Of a stretch of 64,000 nt of DNA, positions 8,439 through 16,608 are shown in pieces (position 1 is the first letter of the stretch; each line of letters opens with the position of its first letter). The stretch is taken from NCBI RefSeq assembly GCF_002007235.1, contig NZ_MUHW01000013.1:1-64000 (forward strand). The letters are read 5' to 3'. Source of the DNA: Oribacterium sp. C9. GTDB lineage: Bacteria; Bacillota; Clostridia; Lachnospirales; Lachnospiraceae. Under the pieces are notes generated by a model, which worked only from the letters and a program-made list of their open reading frames with translations, was not told the origin of the DNA and searched no databases. Both the position numbers and the translations under genes were made by a program.

Positions 8439-9512
8439 ATGGCATTAAAATATCACGAACAGGTTGACAGAGATAATACGATAAAACTAAGAGAGCAACT
8501 TTCCGAGCTTCCGGACTGCTGCAAGACTTTCTTCAGAGGCATTGAACCAAGGACCTCTTCCAGAACGCGCATCGCCTACGCCTATGATCTGAAGGTATTC
8601 TTTCAGTTTCTGATAGATCAGAACCCTATATTCAGGGAACGCAGCACAAAGGACTTCTCTCTTGATGACATAGACAGACTTTCTGTACTGGATCTTGAGG
8701 ATTATATGGAGTACCTGAAATACAGAAAGCGCACCACTAAAGATTCAAAGGGCAATGAGATAAACTCGGATGTCATAAACAGCCGTACCGCCATCAAACG
8801 TAAGCTCGCGTCTCTCCGCACCTTTTACAATTACTTCTACAGAAACCAGCTTATAAAGAACAATCCTGCTTCCATGATCCAGATGCCGAAGCTTAAGGAA
8901 AAGGAAATCATCCGCATGGATTCCAACGAAGTTGCTGATTTTCTTGATGAAGTCGAAAACGGCGAAGGACTGACCAAACGTCAGCAGCTCTTCCATGACA
9001 AGACAGAACTCCGTGACAGCGCCATGATGACGCTGATGCTCGGAACCGGAATCAGAGTCTCGGAATGTGTGGGGCTCAATATCAGCGATATCGACTTCAA
9101 CAATGACGGCATACATATCCACAGAAAGGGTGGAAAGGAAGTTACCATTTACTTCGGAGACGAGGTTGAAAGCGTCCTTATGGCATATATGGAGTACAGA
9201 AAGCACCAGATCCCTGCTGCAGGCTCCGAAGACGCCCTCTTCCTTTCTCTCAGAAACCAGCGTATCTCGGTACGTTCTGTTGAATACATGGTGAAGAAAT
9301 ACGCAAAGACCGTAACTCCGCTTAAGCACATCACTCCCCATAAGCTCAGAAGTACCTATGGCACAAATCTCTATAAGGAGACCGGGGATATCTACCTCGT
9401 TGCCGATGTGCTGGGACACAATGATGTAAACACTACAAAGAAGCATTATGCCGCACTTGAGGACGAGCGCCGTAGAAGTGCCAGAAATAAGGTCCGTTTA
9501 AGAGAGGATTAA
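8439..9512 (+). CDS. Tyrosine recombinase (XerC/XerD/phage integrase family)
   Basis: This 357-aa protein has a SAM-like N-terminal DNA-binding domain (about 30-140) and a C-terminal catalytic domain. The active-site residues are all visible: Arg206 (GTGIRVSE), a likely Lys near 230 (HRKGGK), His301 and Arg304 (HKLRSTYG), His327 (LGHND) and Tyr337 (KKHYAAL). It should cut and rejoin DNA at a paired recombination site. It is about 55 residues longer than typical XerD, through inserts around 97-116 and 172-192. AGGAG precedes the ATG. No prophage or cassette genes are next to it, so it may be a chromosomal Xer-like enzyme instead of an element integrase. Confidence 0.9.
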   Translation: MALKYHEQVDRDNTIKLREQLSELPDCCKTFFRGIEPRTSSRTRIAYAYDLKVFFQFLIDQNPIFRERSTKDFSLDDIDRLSVLDLEDYMEYLKYRKRTTKDSKGNEINSDVINSRTAIKRKLASLRTFYNYFYRNQLIKNNPASMIQMPKLKEKEIIRMDSNEVADFLDEVENGEGLTKRQQLFHDKTELRDSAMMTLMLGTGIRVSECVGLNISDIDFNNDGIHIHRKGGKEVTIYFGDEVESVLMAYMEYRKHQIPAAGSEDALFLSLRNQRISVRSVEYMVKKYAKTVTPLKHITPHKLRSTYGTNLYKETGDIYLVADVLGHNDVNTTKKHYAALEDERRRSARNKVRLRED

Positions 9513-9602
9513 ATTATAAATATCCATATATTGCCGATGATAACTTTATGTTGCGGTGGAGTTTTTTGCAAAAAAACAGTGTACAAAAAACATTGACGAC
9601 AA

Positions 9603-9707
9603 ATGGCTTATTATGTGACCCAGTATGAATTCCTGCAGATGACAGGTCCTGTACTTTCAATAGTGGTTGAAAACGGTCTTGTCAAGGAAGTATATTACTC
9701 CGCATAA
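9603..9707 (+). CDS. Possible 34-aa small protein
   Basis: A short frame encodes MAYYVTQYEFLQMTGPVLSI followed by 14 residues ending EVYYSA. The composition looks protein-like, and a strong plus-strand terminator follows at 9743. No Shine-Dalgarno site is visible, and an in-frame stop lies just upstream, so this may be a leftover 3' piece of a gene. I do not recognise a family. Confidence 0.35.
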   Translation: MAYYVTQYEFLQMTGPVLSIVVENGLVKEVYYSA

Positions 9708-9742
9708 GTCCCGATAGGATCTTTTCTCATAAGTAAACAAAG

Positions 9743-9779
9743 CTCCCCTTTGAACCGGATGGTTCAAGGGGGAGTTTTT
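9743..9779 (+). terminator. Rho-independent terminator between convergent genes
   Basis: CTCCCCTTTGAACC pairs with GGTTCAAGGGGGAG around a GGAT loop and is followed by five Ts on the plus strand. It ends transcription coming from the recombinase side; the minus-strand reading could also serve the diguanylate cyclase gene. Confidence 0.85.
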
Positions 9780-9791
9780 CAGTGCTGTCAT

Positions 9792-11219
9792 TTATTTTTT
9801 AAGTTCCTCATGCATGATCTTCTTTCTTTCATACATGCGCTGGTCTGCTATCTTTCTAAGCTCATTCGGATTGTCACTGTCATAGGGAGCTATGGCAAAA
9901 CCCGCACTGGCACTGATCTTAATGCTGTATTCATCCGTCTCCAGTATAGGTTTTTCAAAAGCTTCATTGATATTGTCCATGATCTGTTCATACTCTGACT
10001 TGGGGATCTCTTCATCCACGAGAATGGCAAATTCATCCCCTCCCAGTCTGTATACCTCAAAATCCGAAACAGAAGAAAGTCTTTCTGCGGTCTCACAGAG
10101 TACCTCGTTTCCCACATGATGCCCGTAGTTATCATTGGCATTCTTAAAGAGGTTGAGGTCCACATAGAACAGTCCGTAATGCTCTCTGACCTGCGAAAGC
10201 ACCTTCAGTGTTTCTCCAAACACGCGGCGGTTCTTAAGCCCCGTAAGCTCGTCGTGATTGCCTCTGTAATCCAGAAATTCAACGAGGGTGTGATTCCTGA
10301 TCCGGAAACCGATGAAGTAGGAAATACTCTGTATCAGTCTGAGAGTATCTATCTCCTCACTGAGTTCATAATTGTCAGCGCAGAGGAATCCCAGTATCCT
10401 GTGCTTGTTATCATAAAACGGTGCCCAGACAAATCTGTATATACCGAGCTCCTTTAAAATCCTGTACCCCTCAGGCTCACTGTCCTTCAGCATCTCCACG
10501 TCATCGATCTGGATAACTTCATCCTCGTTCAGATATTTCCTCCAGTTTACAAGATACTTCTCATAGCTGAGTCCCTTCAAAAGCTCCTTATGGGACTCTT
10601 CTTCCTCAGCGTACCACGCAAACTGAGAGTCTACGGTCACCCTGTCAGTGATCAGTATATTCATACGGCTGGGATGAACCACATGGCTTATTTCCTTTAG
10701 AACGGAGTTCATGATATCCTCATAATCTCCTTCACGGCTCAGGAGTCTCGTTATACGGACTATGGCATCATCTGTGGTGGAATTTCGTCTGAGAAGCTCC
10801 TTCTCCAGATGGCTGTCATCGATGAAGGTACACACAGCTATGCAGCAGCCTTCGATATTGGTAGCGGCTATGGTGAATTCCATCCAGTGTCCGAGAACCT
10901 TGCTGTAGGTCGTATAATGGGTCTCCTCACTGAAATATGCCGCCCTGTAGCCATAGCCCATCAGTTCCTCGATGTCTTCGTCAAATGTCTCAGTCACGAG
11001 CTTTCCGACCAGCTCATCCTTTGAACGGCCTAAACCGACACAGAATCTTTCATTGGCATACAGGTACTTGGCATCCACAGCCCCGTCACCGGCACTGTTC
11101 TTCAGCACCTGAAATACGGCATAAGCAACCGGGAGGTTCTTATGCAGCTCCGACATTTTATCAAAAAGCAAAAAAGCGTTTTTAATCAACGACTCATCTG
11201 GCTCTATATTATTATTCAT
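9792..11219 (-). CDS. PAS-GAF-GGDEF diguanylate cyclase
   Basis: The 475-aa protein has a PAS-like region (about 25-140), a GAF-like region (about 160-310) and a GGDEF domain (about 320-475). The catalytic RLGGDEF motif is intact at about 391-397, so it should make cyclic di-GMP from two GTP. The inhibitory I-site (RxxD five residues before GGDEF) is absent; that position reads SVSD. There are no membrane segments, so it senses a cytosolic signal. It ends just inside the convergent terminator at 9743-9779. Confidence 0.92.
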   Translation of the reverse strand: MNNNIEPDESLIKNAFLLFDKMSELHKNLPVAYAVFQVLKNSAGDGAVDAKYLYANERFCVGLGRSKDELVGKLVTETFDEDIEELMGYGYRAAYFSEETHYTTYSKVLGHWMEFTIAATNIEGCCIAVCTFIDDSHLEKELLRRNSTTDDAIVRITRLLSREGDYEDIMNSVLKEISHVVHPSRMNILITDRVTVDSQFAWYAEEEESHKELLKGLSYEKYLVNWRKYLNEDEVIQIDDVEMLKDSEPEGYRILKELGIYRFVWAPFYDNKHRILGFLCADNYELSEEIDTLRLIQSISYFIGFRIRNHTLVEFLDYRGNHDELTGLKNRRVFGETLKVLSQVREHYGLFYVDLNLFKNANDNYGHHVGNEVLCETAERLSSVSDFEVYRLGGDEFAILVDEEIPKSEYEQIMDNINEAFEKPILETDEYSIKISASAGFAIAPYDSDNPNELRKIADQRMYERKKIMHEELKK

Positions 11220-11294
11220 ATATGATCAGCCTTTCTTTATAGAATAATCTCTGCGTATTTTACATCGTACAAAAAATTAAAATTAATAACATTT

Positions 11295-11723
11295 TCAGAA
11301 CATATTCATGTTATTTTCATTCCACTTATCTGCTTTTTTCAATGCAGTTTTCCTTGTGTATAGTGTTCTCACCGAAACTCCGGCGAATTCTGCAGTTTCT
11401 TTGGTATTGTGCTCTGAAGAATACCTGAAAACCTCGCTGACAGTCACCTTGGTCTCCTTCCTTTTGAACCACCCGGCGCCTCTGGTCCTGTGATGTTCAT
11501 GTATGCCCACTTCAACATTGATAAAATTTTCTTTATGCCTGCCCGTCCTCTTCTCGAGATTACTTTCGAGAAAATGAACATATATCCCACATGCTGCAAG
11601 CTTATCGGAAAGAAGGGAAATGTCCTTCTTCAGCTCCTCTATGGTCTCGCCATCCCTGGGCGCCATTCTGAATCTATGGTACATGATGTCATATCCAAAT
11701 GTGTCCTTAGCCTTTTCTATCAT
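11295..11723 (-). CDS. Unknown 142-aa protein with C-terminal helix-turn-helix
   Basis: I do not recognise the family. The first 55 residues look helical. The middle is basic and His/Arg-rich (RTGRHKENF, HEHHRTRGAGWF). The last 40 residues read like a helix-turn-helix (NTKETAEFAGVSVRTLYTRK), resembling Xre or MerR recognition helices. A DNA-binding regulator is plausible. It lies between the rsfS terminator and the diguanylate cyclase and has GAGG 10 bases upstream of the ATG. Confidence 0.65.
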   Translation of the reverse strand: MIEKAKDTFGYDIMYHRFRMAPRDGETIEELKKDISLLSDKLAACGIYVHFLESNLEKRTGRHKENFINVEVGIHEHHRTRGAGWFKRKETKVTVSEVFRYSSEHNTKETAEFAGVSVRTLYTRKTALKKADKWNENNMNMF

Positions 11724-11813
11724 CCGTTCCGGTCCTCTTTCGGTAATTTTTAATTATTGCCGATTTAATTATAATATTTCTCCCGCCGCGCGTCCACAGA
11801 AAAGAAAATATCA

Positions 11814-11854
11814 TAAAAAAAGTGTCTCCCTGATGCTTCCACCAAAGAGACACT
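11814..11854 (-). terminator. Terminator of the obg-yhbY-nadD-yqeK-rsfS run
   Basis: On the minus strand, AGTGTCTC pairs with GAGACACT and is followed by seven Ts. It lies about 70 bases beyond the rsfS stop. Confidence 0.88.
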
Positions 11855-11922
11855 AGGCTATCTATATATTTTACTGATCTCAGCACTTCAAAGTCCTGTC
11901 CAGAGGACTCCTCCGTACCGTT

Positions 11923-12282
11923 TTACAGCTCGTTTATATCAACGATCTTCTTTCCATCTGACCAGATACGCTCGAGATCATAGAAAAGACGCTGCTCCTT
12001 ATCAAACACATGAACGATGATGTCATTGTAATCAAGAAGTATCCATCCGCTGTTTGGAACACCCTCCTTACGGCGAAGATCTATCTTAAGCTCTGCCATC
12101 TTATCCTCAACCGCATCGCTGAGTGCGTCCACCTGTCTGATGTTATCAGCTGTGGCTATGACAAAATAATCTGCTATAACTGATACTTCAGAAATATCGA
12201 TAACCGTGATATCGTATCCCTTCTTATCGGAAATAGCATTGTATGCTGCTTTGACCATTTCTCTTGATGTTTCGCTAGCCAT
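11923..12282 (-). CDS. rsfS: Ribosomal silencing factor RsfS (Iojap/YbeB family)
   Basis: This 119-aa protein has the DUF143 pattern: VIDISEVSVIADYFVIATADNIRQV, then GWILLDYNDIIVHVF near the C-terminus. RsfS binds ribosomal protein L14 on the 50S subunit and blocks subunit joining when nutrients are short. AAAGGAG lies before the ATG. It follows yqeK and nadD, the conserved order in Firmicutes. A long hairpin (12331-12360) sits in the gap before it. Confidence 0.96.
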   Translation of the reverse strand: MASETSREMVKAAYNAISDKKGYDITVIDISEVSVIADYFVIATADNIRQVDALSDAVEDKMAELKIDLRRKEGVPNSGWILLDYNDIIVHVFDKEQRLFYDLERIWSDGKKIVDINEL

Positions 12283-12330
12283 TAAAAGTACTCCTTTACT
12301 GCAATTCTTTATTTATGCCTGACTTTTCAC

Positions 12331-12360
12331 CATACGGACATACCACCTGTATGCCGTATG
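12331..12360 (-). other. Hairpin in the yqeK-rsfS intergenic gap
   Basis: CATACGGACATAC and GTATGCCGTATG pair around a five-base loop with a single mismatch. No T-run follows, so it is not a standard terminator. It may stabilise or process the operon mRNA. Confidence 0.5.
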
Positions 12361-12374
12361 TCAATATCTCTATC

Positions 12375-13019
12375 TTACTTTATCGGTAAACCGCGCTTTT
12401 TCATAAGCTCTTTATAGTAATGATATGTATCATAGGAATCCTTACATACGAAACCTCCGGATTCCTCGAGGTAGCTGATGGTGTCATGGTTTATCTCATA
12501 GACTGCTCTGTCCAGATCCTCAAATGCCATCCTCCTGATCTCCGGAAGTCTCTCCGCTTTGTATCTTCTTGCTTCTATATAATCCGCGACAAAAACTATT
12601 TCCTCCAGAACGCTCATTTCCGGGCATCCCAGAGTGTGATAGAAAATAGCCGAAAGGATCTCCATATCCTTGATTCCGAAAGCTTTACGGGCATATTCCG
12701 CGCCGTATACCGAATGAATGACCTGAGGTGCCTTCAGCATATCCTCTGTAAGCTCCACACCTTCTTTATCACAGAGCTTTATGAGCTCCTGATTTGAGAA
12801 CTGCTTCGCACAGTCGTGCAGAAGCCCTGCGACCTCAGCCTTGTAAAGATCGACACCGTATTTCATGGCGAGGCAGATACAGGTGAAGCTGACACTCAGT
12901 GAATGCTCATACCTGTCAGGCTTCAGCAGTTTCTTAAGCTTCTTCCTGTATTCATAAATATCTGAAAGATCAGGCTTCTCCTCATCCATCTTTTTCTTAC
13001 CGTTTTTGTCTGATGCCAT
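12375..13019 (-). CDS. yqeK: YqeK-type HD hydrolase (symmetrical Ap4A hydrolase)
   Basis: The 214-aa protein carries a metal HD motif in LLHDCAKQ, with the first His in DRYEHSLSV and later His residues in VIHSVYGAEY and FYHTLGC. Family members split diadenosine tetraphosphate symmetrically into two ADP. I chose the ATG at 13019 because GGAGG is five bases upstream; a longer frame adds nine residues. The charged N-terminal 25 residues are unusual and probably disordered. It is followed by rsfS, as in Bacillus. Confidence 0.93.
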   Translation of the reverse strand: MASDKNGKKKMDEEKPDLSDIYEYRKKLKKLLKPDRYEHSLSVSFTCICLAMKYGVDLYKAEVAGLLHDCAKQFSNQELIKLCDKEGVELTEDMLKAPQVIHSVYGAEYARKAFGIKDMEILSAIFYHTLGCPEMSVLEEIVFVADYIEARRYKAERLPEIRRMAFEDLDRAVYEINHDTISYLEESGGFVCKDSYDTYHYYKELMKKRGLPIK

Positions 13020-13099
13020 ATGAACCTCCGAAATTCCCTGTCCCATACGAGATGCCGAGAGAGACAGGAAGCTAATTTTTTATGATCTTCGAGGATACA

Positions 13100-13759
13100 T
13101 CATTTATACAGCCCGTTATCCTTTATGTAAAGAGCCACCTCTTTGGGTACAAGGTCCGAAATATCTTCGTCCCTTGCCACCATTCCCCTTATCATGGTGC
13201 TGGAGATATCCGATTCTACGAAGTCGAGGACCCGTATATCTGCCCCGAACCTGTCCTCGAGATACCTTACCTGCTCCATGAAGGATCTCTTCCTTTCAGG
13301 ATACTCGCGCTCTGCAACGACCAGCGTCGCAAGCCTCATGATGACTTCGGGATGCCACCAGGTATCTATCTGATACATCGAATCGGAACCAATGATGAAA
13401 AAGAAGTGAATATCAGGATAAAGCTCATCAAGCTTCTCCAGAGTCTCCGCAGTGTATGTTTCACCCTCTCTTAAAAGCTCAAAATCGGACATCTTAAAGC
13501 CCTCACGGTCTGAGACCGCAAGGGACGTCATCTCCGCTCTGAGCTTTTCCGGAGTCACATTCTTCTTTTTCTTAAAGTATGGATCCTTGGCGGGCATGAA
13601 CCATACCTCGTCAAGTGCCAACTGCACCCGGGCACATTCCCCTAGCGCCAGATGTGCATAGTGAATGGGATCAAAGGTCCCACCCATTATGCCTACCTTT
13701 TTTTTACCTGAAAACCTATCCTTTGAAGGATGGGTCCCATCCATCTCAGCACTACACAT
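13100..13759 (-). CDS. nadD: Nicotinate-nucleotide adenylyltransferase
   Basis: NadD joins nicotinate mononucleotide and ATP to make deamido-NAD in NAD synthesis. The nucleotidyltransferase motif GIMGGTFDPIHYAHL and the C-terminal SSTMIRG motif are both present. About 22 extra residues precede the first motif. I use the ATG at 13759 with GAGGTG upstream, skipping a TTG one codon earlier. The gene sits between yhbY and yqeK, as in many Firmicutes. Confidence 0.96.
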   Translation of the reverse strand: MCSAEMDGTHPSKDRFSGKKKVGIMGGTFDPIHYAHLALGECARVQLALDEVWFMPAKDPYFKKKKNVTPEKLRAEMTSLAVSDREGFKMSDFELLREGETYTAETLEKLDELYPDIHFFFIIGSDSMYQIDTWWHPEVIMRLATLVVAEREYPERKRSFMEQVRYLEDRFGADIRVLDFVESDISSTMIRGMVARDEDISDLVPKEVALYIKDNGLYK

Positions 13760-13798
13760 CAAAACACCTCTATACGGCCGTGCATGCTAAAAAGCACG

Positions 13799-14266
13799 TC
13801 ACTCTATATCGTTGTCAAAATCCTCATCTGCTTCTTCAACGAATCTGAGGCTCTTTCCGCCTCTTGCGGCCTTCTTCTTGGCACCGGCGATCTCAGCATT
13901 GAACTTCTTGCTCTTTCCGCCTCTGCCGGAGGACTTTCCGGCCTCCTTTAACTCAGCCTTTGAGATCTCATACTTACGCTTCTTGAAATCAGGATCCGGC
14001 TTGTAAAGAACGATCTTACGTCCTATAACCTGAACTACCTCTGACTGTGTACGGCCTGCAAGTGTGTGTGCGATGGCCTTTGGGTCATCGTCGCAGTTCT
14101 TAAGAACATTTATCTTTATAAGCTCGTTCTTTATGATGTTCTCTCTTACAGCCTCGATGAACTCAGGAGTGAGGCTGTTCTTACCGATAGAAAACACCGG
14201 CTCGATGCTCATTGCAGCGCCCTTAAGCTGAGAGCGCATCTTGCTGTCTCTTATATACTTTTTCAT
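13799..14266 (-). CDS. yhbY: YhbY-type CRM-domain RNA-binding protein
   Basis: The 155-aa protein has the YhbY/CRS1 fold in its first 100 residues, including a GKNSLTPEFIEAV stretch and VQVIGRKIVLYKPD near 80-95. YhbY associates with 50S assembly intermediates. It is followed by a Lys/Gly-rich tail (about 100-155) with repeated KSKKF/GGKS motifs, longer than in the roughly 97-aa Escherichia coli protein. The start overlaps the obg stop in ATGA, so the two are translationally coupled. Confidence 0.93.
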   Translation of the reverse strand: MKKYIRDSKMRSQLKGAAMSIEPVFSIGKNSLTPEFIEAVRENIIKNELIKINVLKNCDDDPKAIAHTLAGRTQSEVVQVIGRKIVLYKPDPDFKKRKYEISKAELKEAGKSSGRGGKSKKFNAEIAGAKKKAARGGKSLRFVEEADEDFDNDIE

Positions 14267-15651
14267 TCTTCCTCTTCTCCGTTCTTCTTTGACTGATGAC
14301 GCTTAGGGAATGCCTGCTCGATGGCACTTTCCATGTCTCCCTCTTCATAAGCATCTGTATCATAGTACTCAAATGTATGTCCGTAGATCTTGATGGTATC
14401 ACCCTCCTGGATACCCATCTTCTTAAGCTGTTTGATAACTCCCTGCTCATCCATGAAACGCTGGAAGAACTCGAAGCCCTTTTCAACCTGAAGATTGGTG
14501 TATCCGAGCATTTTCTCGATCTTTGGACCTTCAACAGAGAAGGTATTAGCATCAAGGCGCTTGTACTCGATATCAAGCTGCTCCTTGTGTCCAAGTGTCT
14601 CCAGATCAACTTCGCTCTCGTAAACCTCGATCTCCTTGGCGCCGGCTTCCTCAACGTAAGTCCATGCTGCCTCAAGAAGGTCACGAAGTCCTGTATTGGT
14701 AGCTGCAGAAATTGCAAAAACCTTCACACCCTGTGGCTCGTAGATCTCTTTGATCCTTGTAACGGCACTGTCTGAATCCTGCTCGTCGATGATGAGGTCT
14801 GTCTTGTTGCAGGCGATGATCATCGGCTTCTTGAGGATATCAGAATCATACTTCTGTATCTCATCGTTGATGGTCTTAATGTCTTCAACCGGATCTCTTC
14901 CCTCACAGCCTGAAGCATCAACAACATGAATAAGCACCTTACAACGCTCGATATGACGGAGGAACTCATGACCGAGGCCTACACCTTCAGATGCACCCTC
15001 GATAAGTCCCGGGATATCCGCCATTACGAAGGATCTGTCACCCTTGAGACCTACTACTCCGAGATGAGGAGTAAGTGTCGTGAAGTGGTAGTTTGCGATC
15101 TCCGGTCTGGCATTGGAACACATGGACAGGATAGTTGACTTACCTACATTAGGAAGTCCGACGAGTCCAACGTCAGCGATGACACGAAGCTCAAGCTGTA
15201 CCCAGATCTCTCTTGCATCCTGTCCTGGCTGTGCAAACTTAGGAGCCTGCATGGAAGGTGTGGCAAAATGCATATTGCCTAAGCCGCCCTTACCGCCCTT
15301 CAGAAGGACGATTCTCTGGTTCTCACCTGACATATCCGCGATGACCTTCTTGGTCTCAAAATCACGGATGATGGTTCCCTCAGGTACCTTAAGAACGAGA
15401 TCCTTACCGTTTTTACCATGCATACGCTTTCCGCCGCCTTCTTCACCCGGGGTAGCTACGTACTTCTGACGATTACGGAAATCCTCAAGGGTATTCATAC
15501 CCTTATCAACTTCGACGATGATGTCACCGCCCTTACCGCCGTCGCCGCCATCCGGTCCGCCGCATGGTACGAACAGCTCACGTCTGAAGGAAACGTGACC
15601 GTTTCCGCCTTTTCCACTCTTAATGAAAATTTTTGCAATATCTGCAAACAT
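14263..15651 (-). CDS. obg: GTPase Obg (CgtA)
   Basis: The 462-aa GTPase works in 50S assembly and stress signalling. It has the glycine-rich Obg fold (SGKGGNGHVSFRRE and following), then the G domain with GLPNVGKST (G1), DIPGLIEGA (G3) and NKTD (G4), then a C-terminal OCT domain ending in a Glu-rich tail. The frame is open for 50 codons further upstream, but the protein starts at the ATG at 15651, where the family signature begins. GGAG lies 10 bases before it. Obg follows rpmA and rplU as in most bacteria. Confidence 0.97.
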   Translation of the reverse strand: MFADIAKIFIKSGKGGNGHVSFRRELFVPCGGPDGGDGGKGGDIIVEVDKGMNTLEDFRNRQKYVATPGEEGGGKRMHGKNGKDLVLKVPEGTIIRDFETKKVIADMSGENQRIVLLKGGKGGLGNMHFATPSMQAPKFAQPGQDAREIWVQLELRVIADVGLVGLPNVGKSTILSMCSNARPEIANYHFTTLTPHLGVVGLKGDRSFVMADIPGLIEGASEGVGLGHEFLRHIERCKVLIHVVDASGCEGRDPVEDIKTINDEIQKYDSDILKKPMIIACNKTDLIIDEQDSDSAVTRIKEIYEPQGVKVFAISAATNTGLRDLLEAAWTYVEEAGAKEIEVYESEVDLETLGHKEQLDIEYKRLDANTFSVEGPKIEKMLGYTNLQVEKGFEFFQRFMDEQGVIKQLKKMGIQEGDTIKIYGHTFEYYDTDAYEEGDMESAIEQAFPKRHQSKKNGEEEE

Positions 15652-15820
15652 AGAACTATTTCTCCTTTCCCAAGGGTATCCCTGCGCCGAAAAGCCGTCG
15701 CTAACCCTCAGAGAGCCAATTAAATCAGATACAGAATATGTATACATCCGTATCGGATTTATAACAAATGAAAATAAAATAAATTGCACCCGCATTCCCA
15801 TGGAAACACGGATAAGAATT

Positions 15821-15852
15821 AAAAGCCCTGTGCTGATAAATCAGCACAGGGC
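15821..15852 (-). terminator. Terminator of rplU-rpmA
   Basis: GCCCTGTGCTGA pairs perfectly with TCAGCACAGGGC around a TAAA loop and is followed on the minus strand by TTTTAATT. It separates the ribosomal genes from obg, which must therefore rely on read-through or its own promoter in 15652-15820. Confidence 0.88.
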
Positions 15853-15879
15853 ATAATCTACAGATTTGGTGAGTAAAAA

Positions 15880-16143
15880 TTACTCAGCGTCTCTAGGCAG
15901 TACGGATACCTGCTTCTTGTCTCTTCCAAGGTGGCTGTACTTAACTACACCGTCAACCTTTGCAAAAAGTGTGAAATCATTACCAAGACCTACATTAAGA
16001 CCTGGGTGAATTCTTGTTCCGTTCTGCTTGTAAAGTACATTACCAGCCTTTACGAACTGACCATCTGCTCTCTTCTGTCCAAGTCTCTTGGACTCCGAAT
16101 CTCTACCATTCTTGGTAGATCCCATTCCCTTATGATGAGCCAT
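15880..16143 (-). CDS. rpmA: Ribosomal protein L27, without N-terminal extension
   Basis: The 87-aa protein has the classic [22 protein letters not shown] motif split near residues 8-28. The N-terminus reads MAHHKG, so Met removal leaves the short tail that reaches the peptidyl transferase centre. Many Firmicutes instead encode a longer N-terminus cleaved by the protease Prp. That extension is missing, and no prp gene lies between rplU and rpmA, where it usually sits. Confidence 0.97.
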   Translation of the reverse strand: MAHHKGMGSTKNGRDSESKRLGQKRADGQFVKAGNVLYKQNGTRIHPGLNVGLGNDFTLFAKVDGVVKYSHLGRDKKQVSVLPRDAE

Positions 16144-16173
16144 GATTATCCTCCATTAAATACTTTGAAAAAA

Positions 16174-16479
16174 TTAGCCGATAGAATCGATCTTTACTTC
16201 TGTAAAGAGCTGTCTGTGACCGTTCTTCTTGTGGTAACCAGACTTTCTCTTGTACTTGTAAACGATGACTTTCTTAGCCTTGCCATTCTTAGTAACAGTG
16301 GCTGATACCTTAGCACCATCAACGACCGGTGTACCGATCTTCATAGCGCCATCATTAAGAACAAGCACCTGATCGAAAGTAACCTTGTCGCCTTCCTTTA
16401 CATCAAGCTTCTCAACTCTAATGATATCGCCTTCGCTTACCTTGTACTGCTTTCCACCTGTAAGGATTACTGCATACAT
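16174..16479 (-). CDS. rplU: Ribosomal protein L21
   Basis: The 101-aa protein begins MYAVILTGGKQYKV and has the KVIVYKYKRKSGYHKKNGHRQ-type basic RNA-binding segment near the C-terminus. It binds 23S rRNA. I chose the ATG at 16479 (AGGAGG upstream) over one eight codons earlier. It heads the rplU-rpmA operon; a promoter lies at 16566-16594. Confidence 0.97.
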   Translation of the reverse strand: MYAVILTGGKQYKVSEGDIIRVEKLDVKEGDKVTFDQVLVLNDGAMKIGTPVVDGAKVSATVTKNGKAKKVIVYKYKRKSGYHKKNGHRQLFTEVKIDSIG

Positions 16480-16594
16480 TACGAGGGTCCTCCTTTTTAT
16501 CATTACTCGCTGGCTTCGGTGGTGAAAAAATCACACTTTAACCTCGTCACGCGGCATACTCAAGTACTTTAATTGTTAGCCGGCAAAAAGTCAA
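16480..16594 (-). promoter_or_regulatory. rplU promoter and possible L21 leader
   Basis: On the minus strand TTGACT (16589-16594) and TAAAGT (16566-16571) are 17 bases apart. The transcript would carry a leader of about 80 bases with a GTGTGA/TCACCAC hairpin before the ribosome binding site. Firmicute rplU genes often have an autoregulatory L21 leader here; whether this one fits that consensus needs a covariance model search. Confidence 0.55.
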
Positions 16595-16608
16595 TGGGTT
16601 TCGCAAAA

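Noticed and set aside
8745-9446. 233-codon minus-strand ORF opposite the tyrosine recombinase
   Set aside because: It is antisense to a gene with complete catalytic residues and shows no ribosome binding site or family pattern.
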